Below, piece by piece: positions 28,289 to 37,695 of a stretch of DNA of 64,000 nt. Origin of the DNA: Solibacillus sp. FSL R7-0682. Lineage in GTDB: Bacteria > Bacillota > Bacilli > Bacillales_A > Planococcaceae. A model generated the notes under the pieces. That model saw nothing but the letters and a program-made list of their open reading frames with translations. It was not told the DNA's origin and ran no database searches. The position numbers and the translations under genes were made by a program. The stretch is from assembly GCF_038005985.1 (NCBI RefSeq), contig NZ_JBBOUI010000001.1, positions 1,384,001-1,448,000 of the forward strand, written 5' to 3'. Numbering within the stretch: the first letter of the stretch is position 1; each line of letters starts with the position of its first letter.

Positions 28289-30451
28289 TTATTCAGTAAT
28301 CAAATTTTCTGCTTCCTCAATAGACATTGGCTTATAGAAGTAAAAGCCTTGTCCAGCCGGACAGCCTAGCTCCTGTAGCATTATTAGCTGTTCCTCAGTT
28401 TCGATTCCTTCAGCAATGGCGCGCATATGAATATTTTCAGCAAGCTGTATGATAGTTTGGACTACTGCATACATACCTGGTTCATTCATTGCATTGATAA
28501 AGCTTCGGTCAATTTTAATTTCAGAAAATGGCAGTTTCGGTAAATAGCTTAAGGATGAATAGCCAACGCCAAAATCATCTATGGAGCTTTCAATACCCAG
28601 TTCATTTAACTTCATTAAAATTTCTTTTGCTTTTGTAAGATCCTCAAGTTCTATGCTTTCTGTTACTTCAAATTTAATATATTTTGCTGGAACATTGTAT
28701 TGTTTAAATAGTTTAATAATATTATCTAAAAATTTGGGTTCATAAAAATGATCAGGCGATACATTTAAAGCGACAGGTAACACCTTTTTGCCTTGATTAA
28801 GTAAATTTTGTAGCCATGTTAATATCGTTTTAAAGTTTAATAAATCTATTTCTTTAATTTTCCCTGATTTTTCAGCGATTGGAATGAACTGAGCTGGGGA
28901 AACATTTCCGAGTACATGTGAATGCCAGCGAGATAATGCCTCGAACCCTTCTACTTCTAATGTTTTAATATTTATTTTTGGTTGTAAATGTACGTAGAAT
29001 TCACTATTTTGTATTCCATACGTAAGCTGATTGAAAATTTCCATTTCAACGGCAAGTGGCTTATTACTATTCTCTTCATATTCTGCCACACTTGTACCAT
29101 TAATTTTTCTTGCTTTAGATAATGCGATATCAACTTCATGAATACATTGTTCGATCGTTTTCTGCTGATTGAATGTCGTTACGCCGATTTTTAATGTAAT
29201 ATAATTTTCAATACCGTTAAGGATAAAGGGCTTTTTCGTTAACGAATCAATGAGCAGTTTATAAATAGACCAATCCAATGAATCTGTTTTAGTTCCAACA
29301 ATTATTGAATTTGAAAAACGCGCAATAAAAAAATCATGGGGTGCCGTAAGCTGGTACATGCGTTTTACAATTTGACTTAATAGCTCTGATCCAGCATTAC
29401 GTCCATATAAATCAACAATTTTATTGTATTCGGTTGGGTGAATTAATGCAGTAAAGCCACTTTTCCCTTCAGTTAGCCATTGACTTAATTTTGATTTAAA
29501 GTAATGTGCATTTGGCAAATGTGTTTCTACATCATAAAAGGCTAACCTTCGCAGTTCATTTTTTTGAATTGCATACTTAATCGCTAGCTGTATAAGTAAA
29601 GTAAGTCGATTTAAATAATTGATATCTGCCTGCTTTAATTCAATATTATCTTGGTTAAACAATGTAAGAATGCCCATCATGTTTTTTTGTGAAACAATGA
29701 TTGGTTTTGTCCAAGAGCTATATAGGTAATTTAACTGATTGGTACACAATAACTGTTCTTGCTGTTTTGTAAGAATAAATTCTTTAAGGTAAATTGCGGA
29801 ATCATTAAACCCAATATTCGGTGTAATTTTTAATAACTCGAGCTCGTTTATAATTTCAATTGGTAGTGTATTAGAGCCTATAGAATTTAATGTTAATTCA
29901 TTATCAAAAAGGTGTATTGTACAATAAACATCACGAATATAATATTTTTCAATCTTTTTAGTAATTAATGATAATATCGATTGTAAATTATGATCTACAT
30001 CAATTGCTTCATATACTTCATGTTCAAGCTTTGAAAGCATTTTATTCAAAGCTAATTCTGTATTATCCTCACAAGTTAATAATAGGAGCTGAGTCGTTTG
30101 GTGTTCATTTTTAATCGGATGGATTGTGATTTTATGCCAAAATGCAGAACCGTCCATTGTATAATGTACTAACGTGAATTCTTTGGCTAGCCCATTTTTC
30201 AAATGATGGTGCAACTCCTGATAAGTGTCTAAATTTGTTCGATGCCCATTTAAGATTGTTAAGCTTTGTCCGACTAAGTTTTCTAGTTTATAATTGGTTA
30301 GTTTTAGAAAATCATCGTTCGCATGTAAGATTGGTAAGTTTGAATCCTGGTAATTAATGATGACCGTCCCTTTTGAAAGTTGGTTACTTAAAGTTTTTAA
30401 CCAAATTAATAATTGGTCATTGGATGGGGGAATTAATTGTTTAATTAGCAT
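28289..30451 (-). CDS. PAS-GAF-(degenerate GGDEF)-EAL protein, paralogue of the gene at 5704
   Basis: A 720-residue protein with the same order of domains and almost the same length as the protein at 5704: PAS, GAF-like, a GGDEF-fold domain and EAL. The cyclase signature is degenerate here too: the signature position reads RFSNSI, and the YGRNAGSE string corresponds to the GH..GD position. EAL catalytic residues are present (FEALSRW, LNVS, EVTES, IDDFGVG, IKIDRSF, AEGIE, GQGFYFYKP). The predicted activity is c-di-GMP hydrolysis. I use ATG 30451, preceded by AAGGGGTG; an upstream GTG overlaps that site. Transcribed from the minus strand. Confidence 0.9.
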   Translation of the reverse strand: MLIKQLIPPSNDQLLIWLKTLSNQLSKGTVIINYQDSNLPILHANDDFLKLTNYKLENLVGQSLTILNGHRTNLDTYQELHHHLKNGLAKEFTLVHYTMDGSAFWHKITIHPIKNEHQTTQLLLLTCEDNTELALNKMLSKLEHEVYEAIDVDHNLQSILSLITKKIEKYYIRDVYCTIHLFDNELTLNSIGSNTLPIEIINELELLKITPNIGFNDSAIYLKEFILTKQQEQLLCTNQLNYLYSSWTKPIIVSQKNMMGILTLFNQDNIELKQADINYLNRLTLLIQLAIKYAIQKNELRRLAFYDVETHLPNAHYFKSKLSQWLTEGKSGFTALIHPTEYNKIVDLYGRNAGSELLSQIVKRMYQLTAPHDFFIARFSNSIIVGTKTDSLDWSIYKLLIDSLTKKPFILNGIENYITLKIGVTTFNQQKTIEQCIHEVDIALSKARKINGTSVAEYEENSNKPLAVEMEIFNQLTYGIQNSEFYVHLQPKINIKTLEVEGFEALSRWHSHVLGNVSPAQFIPIAEKSGKIKEIDLLNFKTILTWLQNLLNQGKKVLPVALNVSPDHFYEPKFLDNIIKLFKQYNVPAKYIKFEVTESIELEDLTKAKEILMKLNELGIESSIDDFGVGYSSLSYLPKLPFSEIKIDRSFINAMNEPGMYAVVQTIIQLAENIHMRAIAEGIETEEQLIMLQELGCPAGQGFYFYKPMSIEEAENLITE

Positions 30452-30591
30452 CGAAAACACCCCTTTTTACTAGGTATATTTAACAATTAAAGTATAACAA
30501 AATTCCCAGTAAATGAAAGTGAAAATATAGAATTGTTTGAAAAATTCGTATTTACCATGACTTAAGTATGAGAGAATAGCTTTTTACGTAT

Positions 30592-30623
30592 AAAAAAACA
30601 TTCTCCTCGTAATGAAGGGAATG
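30592..30623 (-). terminator. Terminator of the minus-strand lipoprotein gene
   Basis: On the minus strand CATTCCCTTC and GAGGAGAATG form a stem with one mismatch, followed by seven T (A-run 30592-30598 on the plus strand). It lies about 115 bases past the stop. Confidence 0.7.
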
Positions 30624-30739
30624 TATTTGGAAAGTAGGTTCGTCTATTTTTCTTTATGAAATAGTAACTTTTAAATTAATTGTCTCATATTATTTAAAAA
30701 TATACGATTTAAGAAGTATAAATTTGTAGTTGCTCTATA

Positions 30740-31216
30740 TTATTGCGCTATGTATACGTTATAAAACTGTTGTAATGCGTCAAGCCCTTTTTGCTCAATT
30801 AAAGTATTCCCATGAAACAACAGTTTAACTACTGTTTCATCTTCTATTATTAAGCCATCCTTTATTAAAAGTAATACTTCGATTTCACCGTTTTCAAGTA
30901 ACTGTTTTTTTTCGATTCCTTGAAAATCTTGATCCGAAAATAATCCGTTATCTTTCCATGAACCTGTAACTTTTAATTGTTGGGCTTGTTCATCATAATT
31001 CCACTGTACATCGCGTAAAGTAGTTTTAAAAAGGTCGTTTATTGTAAAATTTTCGTTTTCGTGTTGAAGCTCTATAGCACGAATGTTATGCACTTCTATT
31101 GAAATAGCAGAAGCTGCGTCGTCTGCTCTAGTTGAAATGCCAGATACGGCTTCTTTAATATCACTACAGCCTACAAGTATTAATATTGTAAAAATGAGTA
31201 ATAGCAGTTTCTCCAT
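30740..31216 (-). CDS. Putative lipoprotein, 158 aa
   Basis: The N-terminus is a lipoprotein signal peptide: two charged residues, a Leu/Ile-rich core and the lipobox LVGC with the modified cysteine at residue 16. The mature part is small and probably folds as beta strands (TVKLLFHGNTLIEQ). No family is recognised. The gene is monocistronic on the minus strand, with GGAGGGA before the ATG. It lies between the second EAL gene and the muropeptide region, with no sign of being part of either. Confidence 0.78.
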   Translation of the reverse strand: MEKLLLLIFTILILVGCSDIKEAVSGISTRADDAASAISIEVHNIRAIELQHENENFTINDLFKTTLRDVQWNYDEQAQQLKVTGSWKDNGLFSDQDFQGIEKKQLLENGEIEVLLLIKDGLIIEDETVVKLLFHGNTLIEQKGLDALQQFYNVYIAQ

Positions 31217-31470
31217 TAGAGTCCCTCCATCGTTTATATCGTTATTTCCATCTTACTAAATTGTATTTCTTGAAACATGCCAAATTCGCACTTGATTGTG
31301 AAATATTTGTAACAACCAACTGGATTATATAGAAAGATTAAATTTTTATCGTCACATTAAAAATCCGTATAAACAGTGTCAATTGTGGGAATGTAATAAG
31401 TAGAAGTGTTTTAAGTGGAATGGATAGTATGGCAACATCGGTGAATAAAGATGAAAGAGGGTAAAGTACG

Positions 31471-31599
31471 TTGAGAATTAATGACGAGTTATTGGATAAA
31501 CTTGGCGTTTATTTCGTTTATCATGAGGTGTATAATCGCTACGGGATAACATTCGAAAGTTTTGTCGACCGCTGGACAAGAGGAATCATTGATTTATAA
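31471..31599 (+). CDS. Possible small protein, 42 aa
   Basis: The 540-base gap between the lipoprotein gene and the P1 peptidase holds a 43-codon frame opening with TTG, about ten bases after AGAGGG. The product would begin MRINDELLDKLGVYFVYHEVY and end in RWTRGIIDL. It looks like coding sequence (aromatic-rich, amphipathic) but is short and unrecognised; it could be the front part of a decayed gene. The gap ends in a strong terminator at 31665-31705, which supports a transcription unit here. Confidence 0.4.
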   Translation: MRINDELLDKLGVYFVYHEVYNRYGITFESFVDRWTRGIIDL

Positions 31600-31664
31600 A
31601 TATGAATGCTTATTGAATATAAAGATGAGGTTTTACAATATTTTGAGACCATTACATGATACGT

Positions 31665-31705
31665 AAGGAAAACAGTTGAGGATACTCAATTGTTTTCCTT
31701 TTTTT
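31665..31705 (+). terminator. Terminator upstream of the P1 peptidase gene
   Basis: AAGGAAAACAGTTGAG (31665-31680) pairs with CTCAATTGTTTTCCTT (31685-31700) with one G.T pair and loop GATA, followed by five T. Confidence 0.9.
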
Positions 31706-31775
31706 CTTTCTAAATGGATAAAGTTACGTTAGGATGGAGGCATAGTTTGTAAATAATATGAAAAGGAGTATTTAT

Positions 31776-32819
31776 ATGAAAATACGCGATCGAGGTATTC
31801 AAATTGGTCATATGCCAACAGGCAAAAACAATTGCATTACAGATGTACAAGGAGTTCATGTAGGTCACGTCACAATTGATCAGCCAATTAATGATGAAGG
31901 GGATGTAGCATGCACGGGAGTAACTGCTATCTTGCCTCATGGGGGAAATATATTTCAACAAAAAGTAACTGCTGCGAGCTATGTAATAAATGGGTTTGGT
32001 AAAACGACAGGACTTATTCAAGTAAATGAACTTGGTTTAATTGAATCTCCAATTATGCTGACAAATACTTTTAGTGTACCTGCTGTGACACACGGAACAC
32101 TTCAATATTTACTCAAAGAAAATGAAGAAATTGGTGTCACAACTGGAACAGTGAATGTAGTTGTTGGAGAATGTAACGATAGTCATTTGAATTCTATTCG
32201 ACATTTATTCGTTACCCCGGAGCACGCGATACAAGCAATTGAAAATGCCACAGGTCAAAAGGCCGATGAGGGAGCAGTCGGCGCGGGAAAGGGAATGGTT
32301 TGCTTTGGTTATAAAGGGGGAATCGGTACGTCTTCTCGTATTGTAGACGTAAAGGGTTCGGCGGATTCATATACAGTTGGATGTTTAGTATTAACCAATT
32401 TTGGCGCAAGTCATGAAATGCAAAAGGACCGATACAAGGGAAGTAATGAGCAACAGCAGTCAACAATTCCTCCTACGGATGGTTCGATTATTATAATTCT
32501 TGCGACAGACATTCCATTAAGTAGTAGCCAACTAACACGCGTTGTAAAACGATGTGGCGTAGGACTTGGACGAACAGGTAGTCATTTTTCACACGGTAGT
32601 GGGGATATTGTTATTGGTTTTACAACCGCTCATCAAATTAATCATAACGAAAGCAATTATATGGAATCACGCCAACAAATACGAGAGGACCACCCGGTTA
32701 TGAATGAACTATTTGCTGCGGCGGCGGAAGTAACCGAAGAAGCAATTATGAATTCATTGTCCCAGGCAAAAACAACAAAAGGCAGAAACGGAAATATCGT
32801 CGAGGCGTATCATTTTTAA
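31776..32819 (+). CDS. P1 family peptidase (DmpA/BapA-type L-aminopeptidase/D-esterase)
   Basis: A 347-residue member of the self-processing Ntn-type P1 family. Visible blocks: ITDVQGVHVGHVTI near the front, GMVCFGYKGGIGTSSR with the segment preceding the self-cleavage site, and LTNFGASHEM. In the family the mature beta subunit starts at a Ser or Thr after autoproteolysis; the conserved serine I would expect there cannot be pinned with certainty, and the L-T-N-F-G segment is normal. Relatives hydrolyse N-terminal L- or D-residues and beta-peptides. It is 280 bases before the muropeptide operon and in the same direction. ATG 31776 follows AAAAGGAG; the ATG at 31758 overlaps it. Confidence 0.85.
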   Translation: MKIRDRGIQIGHMPTGKNNCITDVQGVHVGHVTIDQPINDEGDVACTGVTAILPHGGNIFQQKVTAASYVINGFGKTTGLIQVNELGLIESPIMLTNTFSVPAVTHGTLQYLLKENEEIGVTTGTVNVVVGECNDSHLNSIRHLFVTPEHAIQAIENATGQKADEGAVGAGKGMVCFGYKGGIGTSSRIVDVKGSADSYTVGCLVLTNFGASHEMQKDRYKGSNEQQQSTIPPTDGSIIIILATDIPLSSSQLTRVVKRCGVGLGRTGSHFSHGSGDIVIGFTTAHQINHNESNYMESRQQIREDHPVMNELFAAAAEVTEEAIMNSLSQAKTTKGRNGNIVEAYHF

Positions 32820-33099
32820 TTTTTTTCCTAAAATAGATGAACGAATTTTATATGATGTAACATATTTAATTGGGCTGAATATAATATTAAAGTTTTACTT
32901 TATTACTATTATTTAAACATTTCTAATATTTTTAATATTGGTTTATTAATCAAGAAAAAAACTTCCATAATCGAAATATATATGGTATTTTATTAATTAA
33001 TAACAGAATAATCTAAATTTTATAATATTTTATGTATGAATATTTATTACATAATAGAGGTGTTACACAATTAAAGAAAAATTATTTCAGCCTATAGAA

Positions 33100-33801
33100 A
33101 TGGTGATTCCTACGACTATTAAACCGATCATAAAAGAAAACAAAGAGCCGTTAGTGCAGATCAAACCGATTATGCATCGACTTTTCATTTATGCAAGTTA
33201 TTACGAACATAATATTCCGAATAGTTTGAAAAAAGTTTATTTACGTGAGCAAACTGCGAAGCAATTGTTCGTTGCGCTCTCTTATTTACCTGCTCAATAT
33301 AGCTTCATACTTTATGATGGCTTTCGCCCTCTTCAAGTACAGCAGTTTTTATTTGAGCAAATAAAACAGAAAATTAGGAAGAAAAATCCAAACTGGTCAG
33401 TGGAGGAGATTCAATCAGAAACATTAAAATATGTGGCGTTTCCGAGTATTGAAGATGGTTATCCTGCACCGCATTTAACGGGAGGAGCTATTGACTTAAC
33501 AATAGGTGATGCTGATGGGAACCCACTAGATATGGGCACTGCTTTTGATGAAACTACGGCCCAATCAGCAACTGCTTACTTTGAGTCTTATCCTCAAGAA
33601 AATCTAGTAGCTTTGCAAAATCGAAGACTATTATTTAATAGTATGTCATTAGCTGGTTTCAAAAATTATGAGGAAGAATGGTGGCATTATGATTTTGGCA
33701 ATGTTACTTGGGCAAGAAAATCGGGCTTAAAGCAGGCGATTTACGGGCCTATACATGCAACAATTAAACAAAATGAACTAAAGGAGTATTATTTCAAATG
33801 A
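33100..33801 (+). CDS. D-alanyl-D-alanine dipeptidase (VanX/DdpX family)
   Basis: A zinc dipeptidase. The zinc and catalytic motifs are visible as PHLTGGAIDL (the SxHxxGxAxD motif, with P replacing S) and EEWWHYDFG (E-x-x-H). The family cleaves D-Ala-D-Ala; an intracellular member alongside an oligopeptide importer suggests use of wall-derived dipeptides. The first ATG, 33100, has no ribosome binding site. An in-frame ATT at 33070 sits nine bases after GAGG (33057-33060) and would add ten residues (KEKLFQPIE after the start); I keep 33100 but regard ATT as plausible. The stop overlaps the next start by four bases (ATGA). Confidence 0.85.
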   Translation: MVIPTTIKPIIKENKEPLVQIKPIMHRLFIYASYYEHNIPNSLKKVYLREQTAKQLFVALSYLPAQYSFILYDGFRPLQVQQFLFEQIKQKIRKKNPNWSVEEIQSETLKYVAFPSIEDGYPAPHLTGGAIDLTIGDADGNPLDMGTAFDETTAQSATAYFESYPQENLVALQNRRLLFNSMSLAGFKNYEEEWWHYDFGNVTWARKSGLKQAIYGPIHATIKQNELKEYYFK

Positions 33802-34592
33802 AAGTATACATTAGTGCAGATATAGAAGGGATTACAGGAACAACAACATGGAGTGAAACTGAATTAAATTTACCGGATTATATACAGTTTCAACAGCAAA
33901 TGACAAAGGAAGTACTCGCCGCAATTGAAGGGGCAATAGCTGGTGGAGCAACAGAAATTTTATTAAAGGACGCCCATGATTCAGCACGTAATCTATTATT
34001 AGAGGATATTCCTGAAAATGTAAAAATAATTAGAGGTTGGACAAATGAGCCCATGTGTATGGTCGCAGGGCTAGACGAAAGCTTCGATCGTGCAATATTT
34101 ATCGGCTACCACAGCGAGGGGGGGAGTGAACGCAATCCATTAGCCCACACGTTAAGCTTATTAGCAGATGTCAAAATTAATGGAGAATATGCAAGTGAAT
34201 TTTTAATTAACACATATGCTGCAGCCCTTCATCAAGTTCCAGTTGCCTTTGTGAGCGGTGATCAAGCATTAACAGAACATATTGCGCGTTATAACGATAA
34301 TATTGTGACATTCGCAACGAAGGAAGGCGTAGGATCAGCAACAATTAATGTAAGCCCACAAAAGACATTGAAAGAAACAAAGCGCCTTGTTGAAGAAGCA
34401 ATGAAAGTAGATCGCAATAAAATTCAAGTAACGTTGCCTGAACATTTTAACGTAGAAATTATTTACAAAGATCATATGAGGGCTTATCGTAATTCATTTT
34501 ATCCGGGTGCAAAATTCAAACCGCATAATACCGTTCAATTTGAAACAACTGATTATTTCGAAGTACTACGCATTTTACAATTTTTAACGTAA
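33798..34592 (+). CDS. dppA: D-aminopeptidase DppA (peptidase family M55)
   Basis: A 264-residue zinc aminopeptidase. The metal and catalytic residues of DppA are visible: D8 and E10 in SADIEG, H60 in KDAHDS, H105 in GYHSEGG, H117 in LAHTLS and E134 in GEYASEF. The B. subtilis enzyme is a self-assembling decamer specific for D-amino-acid peptides such as D-Ala-D-Ala, and its gene opens the dpp operon. Here it is coupled by ATGA overlap to the dipeptidase gene upstream and lies 14 bases before the epimerase gene. Confidence 0.92.
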   Translation: MKVYISADIEGITGTTTWSETELNLPDYIQFQQQMTKEVLAAIEGAIAGGATEILLKDAHDSARNLLLEDIPENVKIIRGWTNEPMCMVAGLDESFDRAIFIGYHSEGGSERNPLAHTLSLLADVKINGEYASEFLINTYAAALHQVPVAFVSGDQALTEHIARYNDNIVTFATKEGVGSATINVSPQKTLKETKRLVEEAMKVDRNKIQVTLPEHFNVEIIYKDHMRAYRNSFYPGAKFKPHNTVQFETTDYFEVLRILQFLT

Positions 34593-34606
34593 CAGTAGGT
34601 GATGAT

Positions 34607-35674
34607 ATGAAAATAGCTCAAGTAAAAGTAGGAATAGTAGAAGCACCACTTATTACGCCTTTTAAAACGGCATTACGAACTGTACATAATATTCAAAATA
34701 TAGCTGTGTACATTACGACAGATGATGGTCAAGTTGGCATAGGGGAAGCTGCACCAACCCAAGTCATAACCGGAGAAACAGTTAGCTCCATTCAATACGC
34801 AATTGAGCAAGTTATTGCCCCTGTTATTAGCGGCATTGAAATTGATGAAATTGCTTTATTATGTGAGCGCATTGACCAATGTCTATATAAAAACACGAGT
34901 GCAAAAGCGGCTGTAGAGATGGCTTTGTATGATTTATGGGCAAAAAAATATGATGCACCCTTATATAAAATACTTGGTGGCTATCGAGACAAGTTAACAA
35001 CAGACATTACCATTAGTGTGAATGACAGTGAAGAAATGGTAAAGGATAGCCTAGAAGCAGTAAATCGTGGCTTTTCAATATTAAAAATAAAGGTTGGGAA
35101 AGATCCAAAAGGGGATGTTGACCGAGTCATTGCTATTCGTAAAGCTGTTGGAAATGAAGTGGTTTTACGAGTTGATGCCAACCAAGGCTGGACACCTAAA
35201 GAGGCGGTACGAATTATCGGACAGCTAGAAGATAAGGACGCACAAATTGAACTTGTCGAACAACCTGTTCATTACAGCGATATAAGTGGCATGCAATATG
35301 TAACGAATTATACGCAAACAAATATTTTGGCTGATGAAAGTGTCTTTTCACCAAAGGAAGCATTTGAACTCATTGAAAGACGTGCAGCAGATTTGATCAA
35401 TATTAAATTGATGAAAACGGGCGGCATTTCAAAAGCTCAGCAAATTTGTCATATTGCAGAGGCAAGTGGTATCCAATGCATGATTGGCTGTATGTTGGAA
35501 ACAAAAATAAGTGTAAGCGCTGCTGCTCATTTTGCAGCTGCAAATAAAAACATCACAATGGTCGATTTAGATGGACCGAGTCTTTGTGTTAAAGATCCGA
35601 TTGAAGGTGGACCAATATTTGAAGGCGAAAGTATTCAAATGATTGAAAAGCCAGGATTAGGATTTTTACTATAG
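34607..35674 (+). CDS. Dipeptide epimerase (L-Ala-D/L-Glu epimerase type)
   Basis: A 355-residue enolase-superfamily enzyme. The Lys-x-Lys acid/base pair is in LKIKVGK, metal ligands are Asp in RVDANQGW, Glu in LVEQP and Asp in LADES, the opposite Lys is in NIKLMKTGG, and the DxD motif that marks dipeptide epimerases is in MVDLDGP. B. subtilis YkfB has this activity on L-Ala-D-Glu from murein. The GAT GATATG start follows AGGTGATG. It sits between dppA and the substrate-binding protein gene, consistent with converting wall dipeptides for reuse. Confidence 0.92.
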   Translation: MKIAQVKVGIVEAPLITPFKTALRTVHNIQNIAVYITTDDGQVGIGEAAPTQVITGETVSSIQYAIEQVIAPVISGIEIDEIALLCERIDQCLYKNTSAKAAVEMALYDLWAKKYDAPLYKILGGYRDKLTTDITISVNDSEEMVKDSLEAVNRGFSILKIKVGKDPKGDVDRVIAIRKAVGNEVVLRVDANQGWTPKEAVRIIGQLEDKDAQIELVEQPVHYSDISGMQYVTNYTQTNILADESVFSPKEAFELIERRAADLINIKLMKTGGISKAQQICHIAEASGIQCMIGCMLETKISVSAAAHFAAANKNITMVDLDGPSLCVKDPIEGGPIFEGESIQMIEKPGLGFLL

Positions 35675-35747
35675 GTTGCTTCATTGTGCGAACGAAAGAT
35701 AAGCGCATATGGACACCAAAACCAAAAAAGAAAATGGGGGAAATGAC

Positions 35748-37580
35748 GTGAAAAAGTATTTACTTGCTTTAACATGTATGTTTGCACTTGTTTTAGCCGC
35801 TTGTGGCGATGATTCATCTGGATCTGACGGAGCGAAAGATTCAAGTAAGCCAGTAGAATACAGAACTGTATATTCTGGTGAAATTAAAACTTTAAACTAC
35901 TTAAAAACTTCTGAAACAAATGAATTCGCAGTTGCTGCAAACTTAGTTGATGGACTTATTGAATATGATGAGTACGGTGTTGTAAAACCTGGTTTAGCAG
36001 AAAGCTGGGAGCCAAACGCAGATGCAACCGTTTGGACATTTAAATTACGTGAAGGCGTAAAATGGGTAGATCATGAAGGAAAAGAAGTAGCAGATGTCGT
36101 TGCACAAGATTTCGTAGATGGTTTAAATTACGTACTTGACGCGAAAAACGAGTCTTCTACGGCTTGGATTGCAACTGTTGTAAAAAACGGTGATGCATTC
36201 TATAACGGTGAAATTACTGACTTCACGGAAGTTGGAGTAAAAGCAATTGATGAAACAACATTAGAATACACATTAGAAGGGTCAACGCCATACTTCTTAT
36301 CGATGTTAAACTATGTATGTTTCTTCCCTGTAAACGGTGCGTTTTTAGCTGAAAAAGGGGAAAGCTTCGGGACAACTCGTGAAAACTTCTTATATAATGG
36401 TGCGTACATTTTAGATAAGTTCGAACCACAAAATGAACGTGTACTTGTAAAAAACAGTAAATACTGGGATAAAGACGCTGTGAAAATTGATCGCATCCGT
36501 TACAAATACAATAAAGAAGCTGCTTCTGTAGCACCTGAAATGTTCTTACGTGGTGAAATTGATGGCGCAACAATTCCGACATCAATTTTAGATCAATGGT
36601 TAAAAGACGAAGAGAAAAAAGATCTAGTACGTCAAAATACAAACAACTTCTATACGTATTTCTATGCACTAAATTTCAATCCGCAATTTGATGCAGAGTA
36701 TGCGCCAGAAAACTGGAAAGTGGCTGTCAATAATAAGGACTTCCGTAAATCGTTGTACCATGCACTTGACCGAGTATCTGCGATGTTAACGGTTGAGCCA
36801 TACAATCCGCAAGATTTAATTTCAAATACAATTACACCGAAAAACTTCGTAGACGTTGAAGGTGTTGATTACACATTACTAGAACCTTTAAAAGCAATTA
36901 CTGAAAACGAATCATTCAATGCTGACTTAGCGATTCAACATAAAGAAGCAGCTGTAGCCGCATTAACAGGGAAAGCAACATTCCCAGTAAAAGTTGTCTT
37001 ACCATATAACTCTGGATCACCAGAGTGGGCAAACAGATCACAAGTTGTAGAACAACAATTAGAAAAATTATTAGGTGTAGATTATATCGATGTTGAATTA
37101 TATGCGGGTCCTGCGACTGGATTCTTAGGCGAAGTTCGTCGTCCAGGTAAATTCTCAATGATCGAAGCAAACTGGGGTCCTGACTTTGCTGATCCATCAA
37201 CTTACACAGATCCATTCACTGAAGGTGGAACTTATAACAAACCGGAGCTAGCTGAAGGGTACAATGGTGAATACCAAAAATTAGTTGATGCAGCGAAAGC
37301 AGAAGTAGAGCCTGCAAAACGTTATGAATTATTCGCACAAGCAGAGGCGTTCTTAATTGAAGAAGCATTTGTAATTCCTTACGCTGTTGGCGGTGCAGGT
37401 TATGTTGCGTCAAAATTAAATCCATTCGAATCACAATATTCTCCATTTGGTGTAACATCTGAGAAATTTAAAGGGCAGTCACTCCTAGAAAAGCCAATGA
37501 GCAATGAAGAATACAAGTCTGCTAAAGAAGCATGGGAAAAAGAACGTGCAGAAGCTTTAGCAAATGCTTCAAAGGAATAG
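35748..37580 (+). CDS. Oligopeptide ABC transporter substrate-binding lipoprotein (DppE/OppA family)
   Basis: A 610-residue solute-binding protein of the SBP_bac_5 family. The signal peptide MKKYLLALTCMFALVLAAC ends in the lipobox LAAC, making it a lipoprotein on the outer membrane face. The start is GTG 35748, preceded by GGGGGA; an ATG at 35709 would add 13 residues before the signal peptide. The following genes encode two permeases and two ATPases. The ligand cannot be read from sequence, but the neighbours indicate murein peptides. A hairpin follows the gene, separating it from the permease genes. Confidence 0.93.
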   Translation: MKKYLLALTCMFALVLAACGDDSSGSDGAKDSSKPVEYRTVYSGEIKTLNYLKTSETNEFAVAANLVDGLIEYDEYGVVKPGLAESWEPNADATVWTFKLREGVKWVDHEGKEVADVVAQDFVDGLNYVLDAKNESSTAWIATVVKNGDAFYNGEITDFTEVGVKAIDETTLEYTLEGSTPYFLSMLNYVCFFPVNGAFLAEKGESFGTTRENFLYNGAYILDKFEPQNERVLVKNSKYWDKDAVKIDRIRYKYNKEAASVAPEMFLRGEIDGATIPTSILDQWLKDEEKKDLVRQNTNNFYTYFYALNFNPQFDAEYAPENWKVAVNNKDFRKSLYHALDRVSAMLTVEPYNPQDLISNTITPKNFVDVEGVDYTLLEPLKAITENESFNADLAIQHKEAAVAALTGKATFPVKVVLPYNSGSPEWANRSQVVEQQLEKLLGVDYIDVELYAGPATGFLGEVRRPGKFSMIEANWGPDFADPSTYTDPFTEGGTYNKPELAEGYNGEYQKLVDAAKAEVEPAKRYELFAQAEAFLIEEAFVIPYAVGGAGYVASKLNPFESQYSPFGVTSEKFKGQSLLEKPMSNEEYKSAKEAWEKERAEALANASKE

Positions 37581-37607
37581 ATTCGCGCTTTTAGTTTATG
37601 TTAGGTC

Positions 37608-37638
37608 AGGGGATGACAGAATTTTTTCTGCATCTCCT
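37608..37638 (+). terminator. Partial terminator/processing hairpin after the binding-protein gene
   Basis: GGGGATGACAGAA and TTCTGCATCTCCT form a stem with one bulged A and a TTTT loop, followed by a loose T-rich stretch. Such a hairpin would allow higher expression of the binding protein than of the transporter subunits. Confidence 0.55.
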
Positions 37639-37695
37639 TTCTTATTTTATTAAAAATGGTTCTAATTAAGAGAATGTACTGAGGAGGATGCACCT

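Noticed and set aside
32820-33099. CodY box before the muropeptide operon
   Set aside because: Only AT-rich partial matches such as AATATTTTTAATATT are present; too many mismatches from AATTTTCWGAAAATT for a call, although the B. subtilis dpp operon is CodY controlled.
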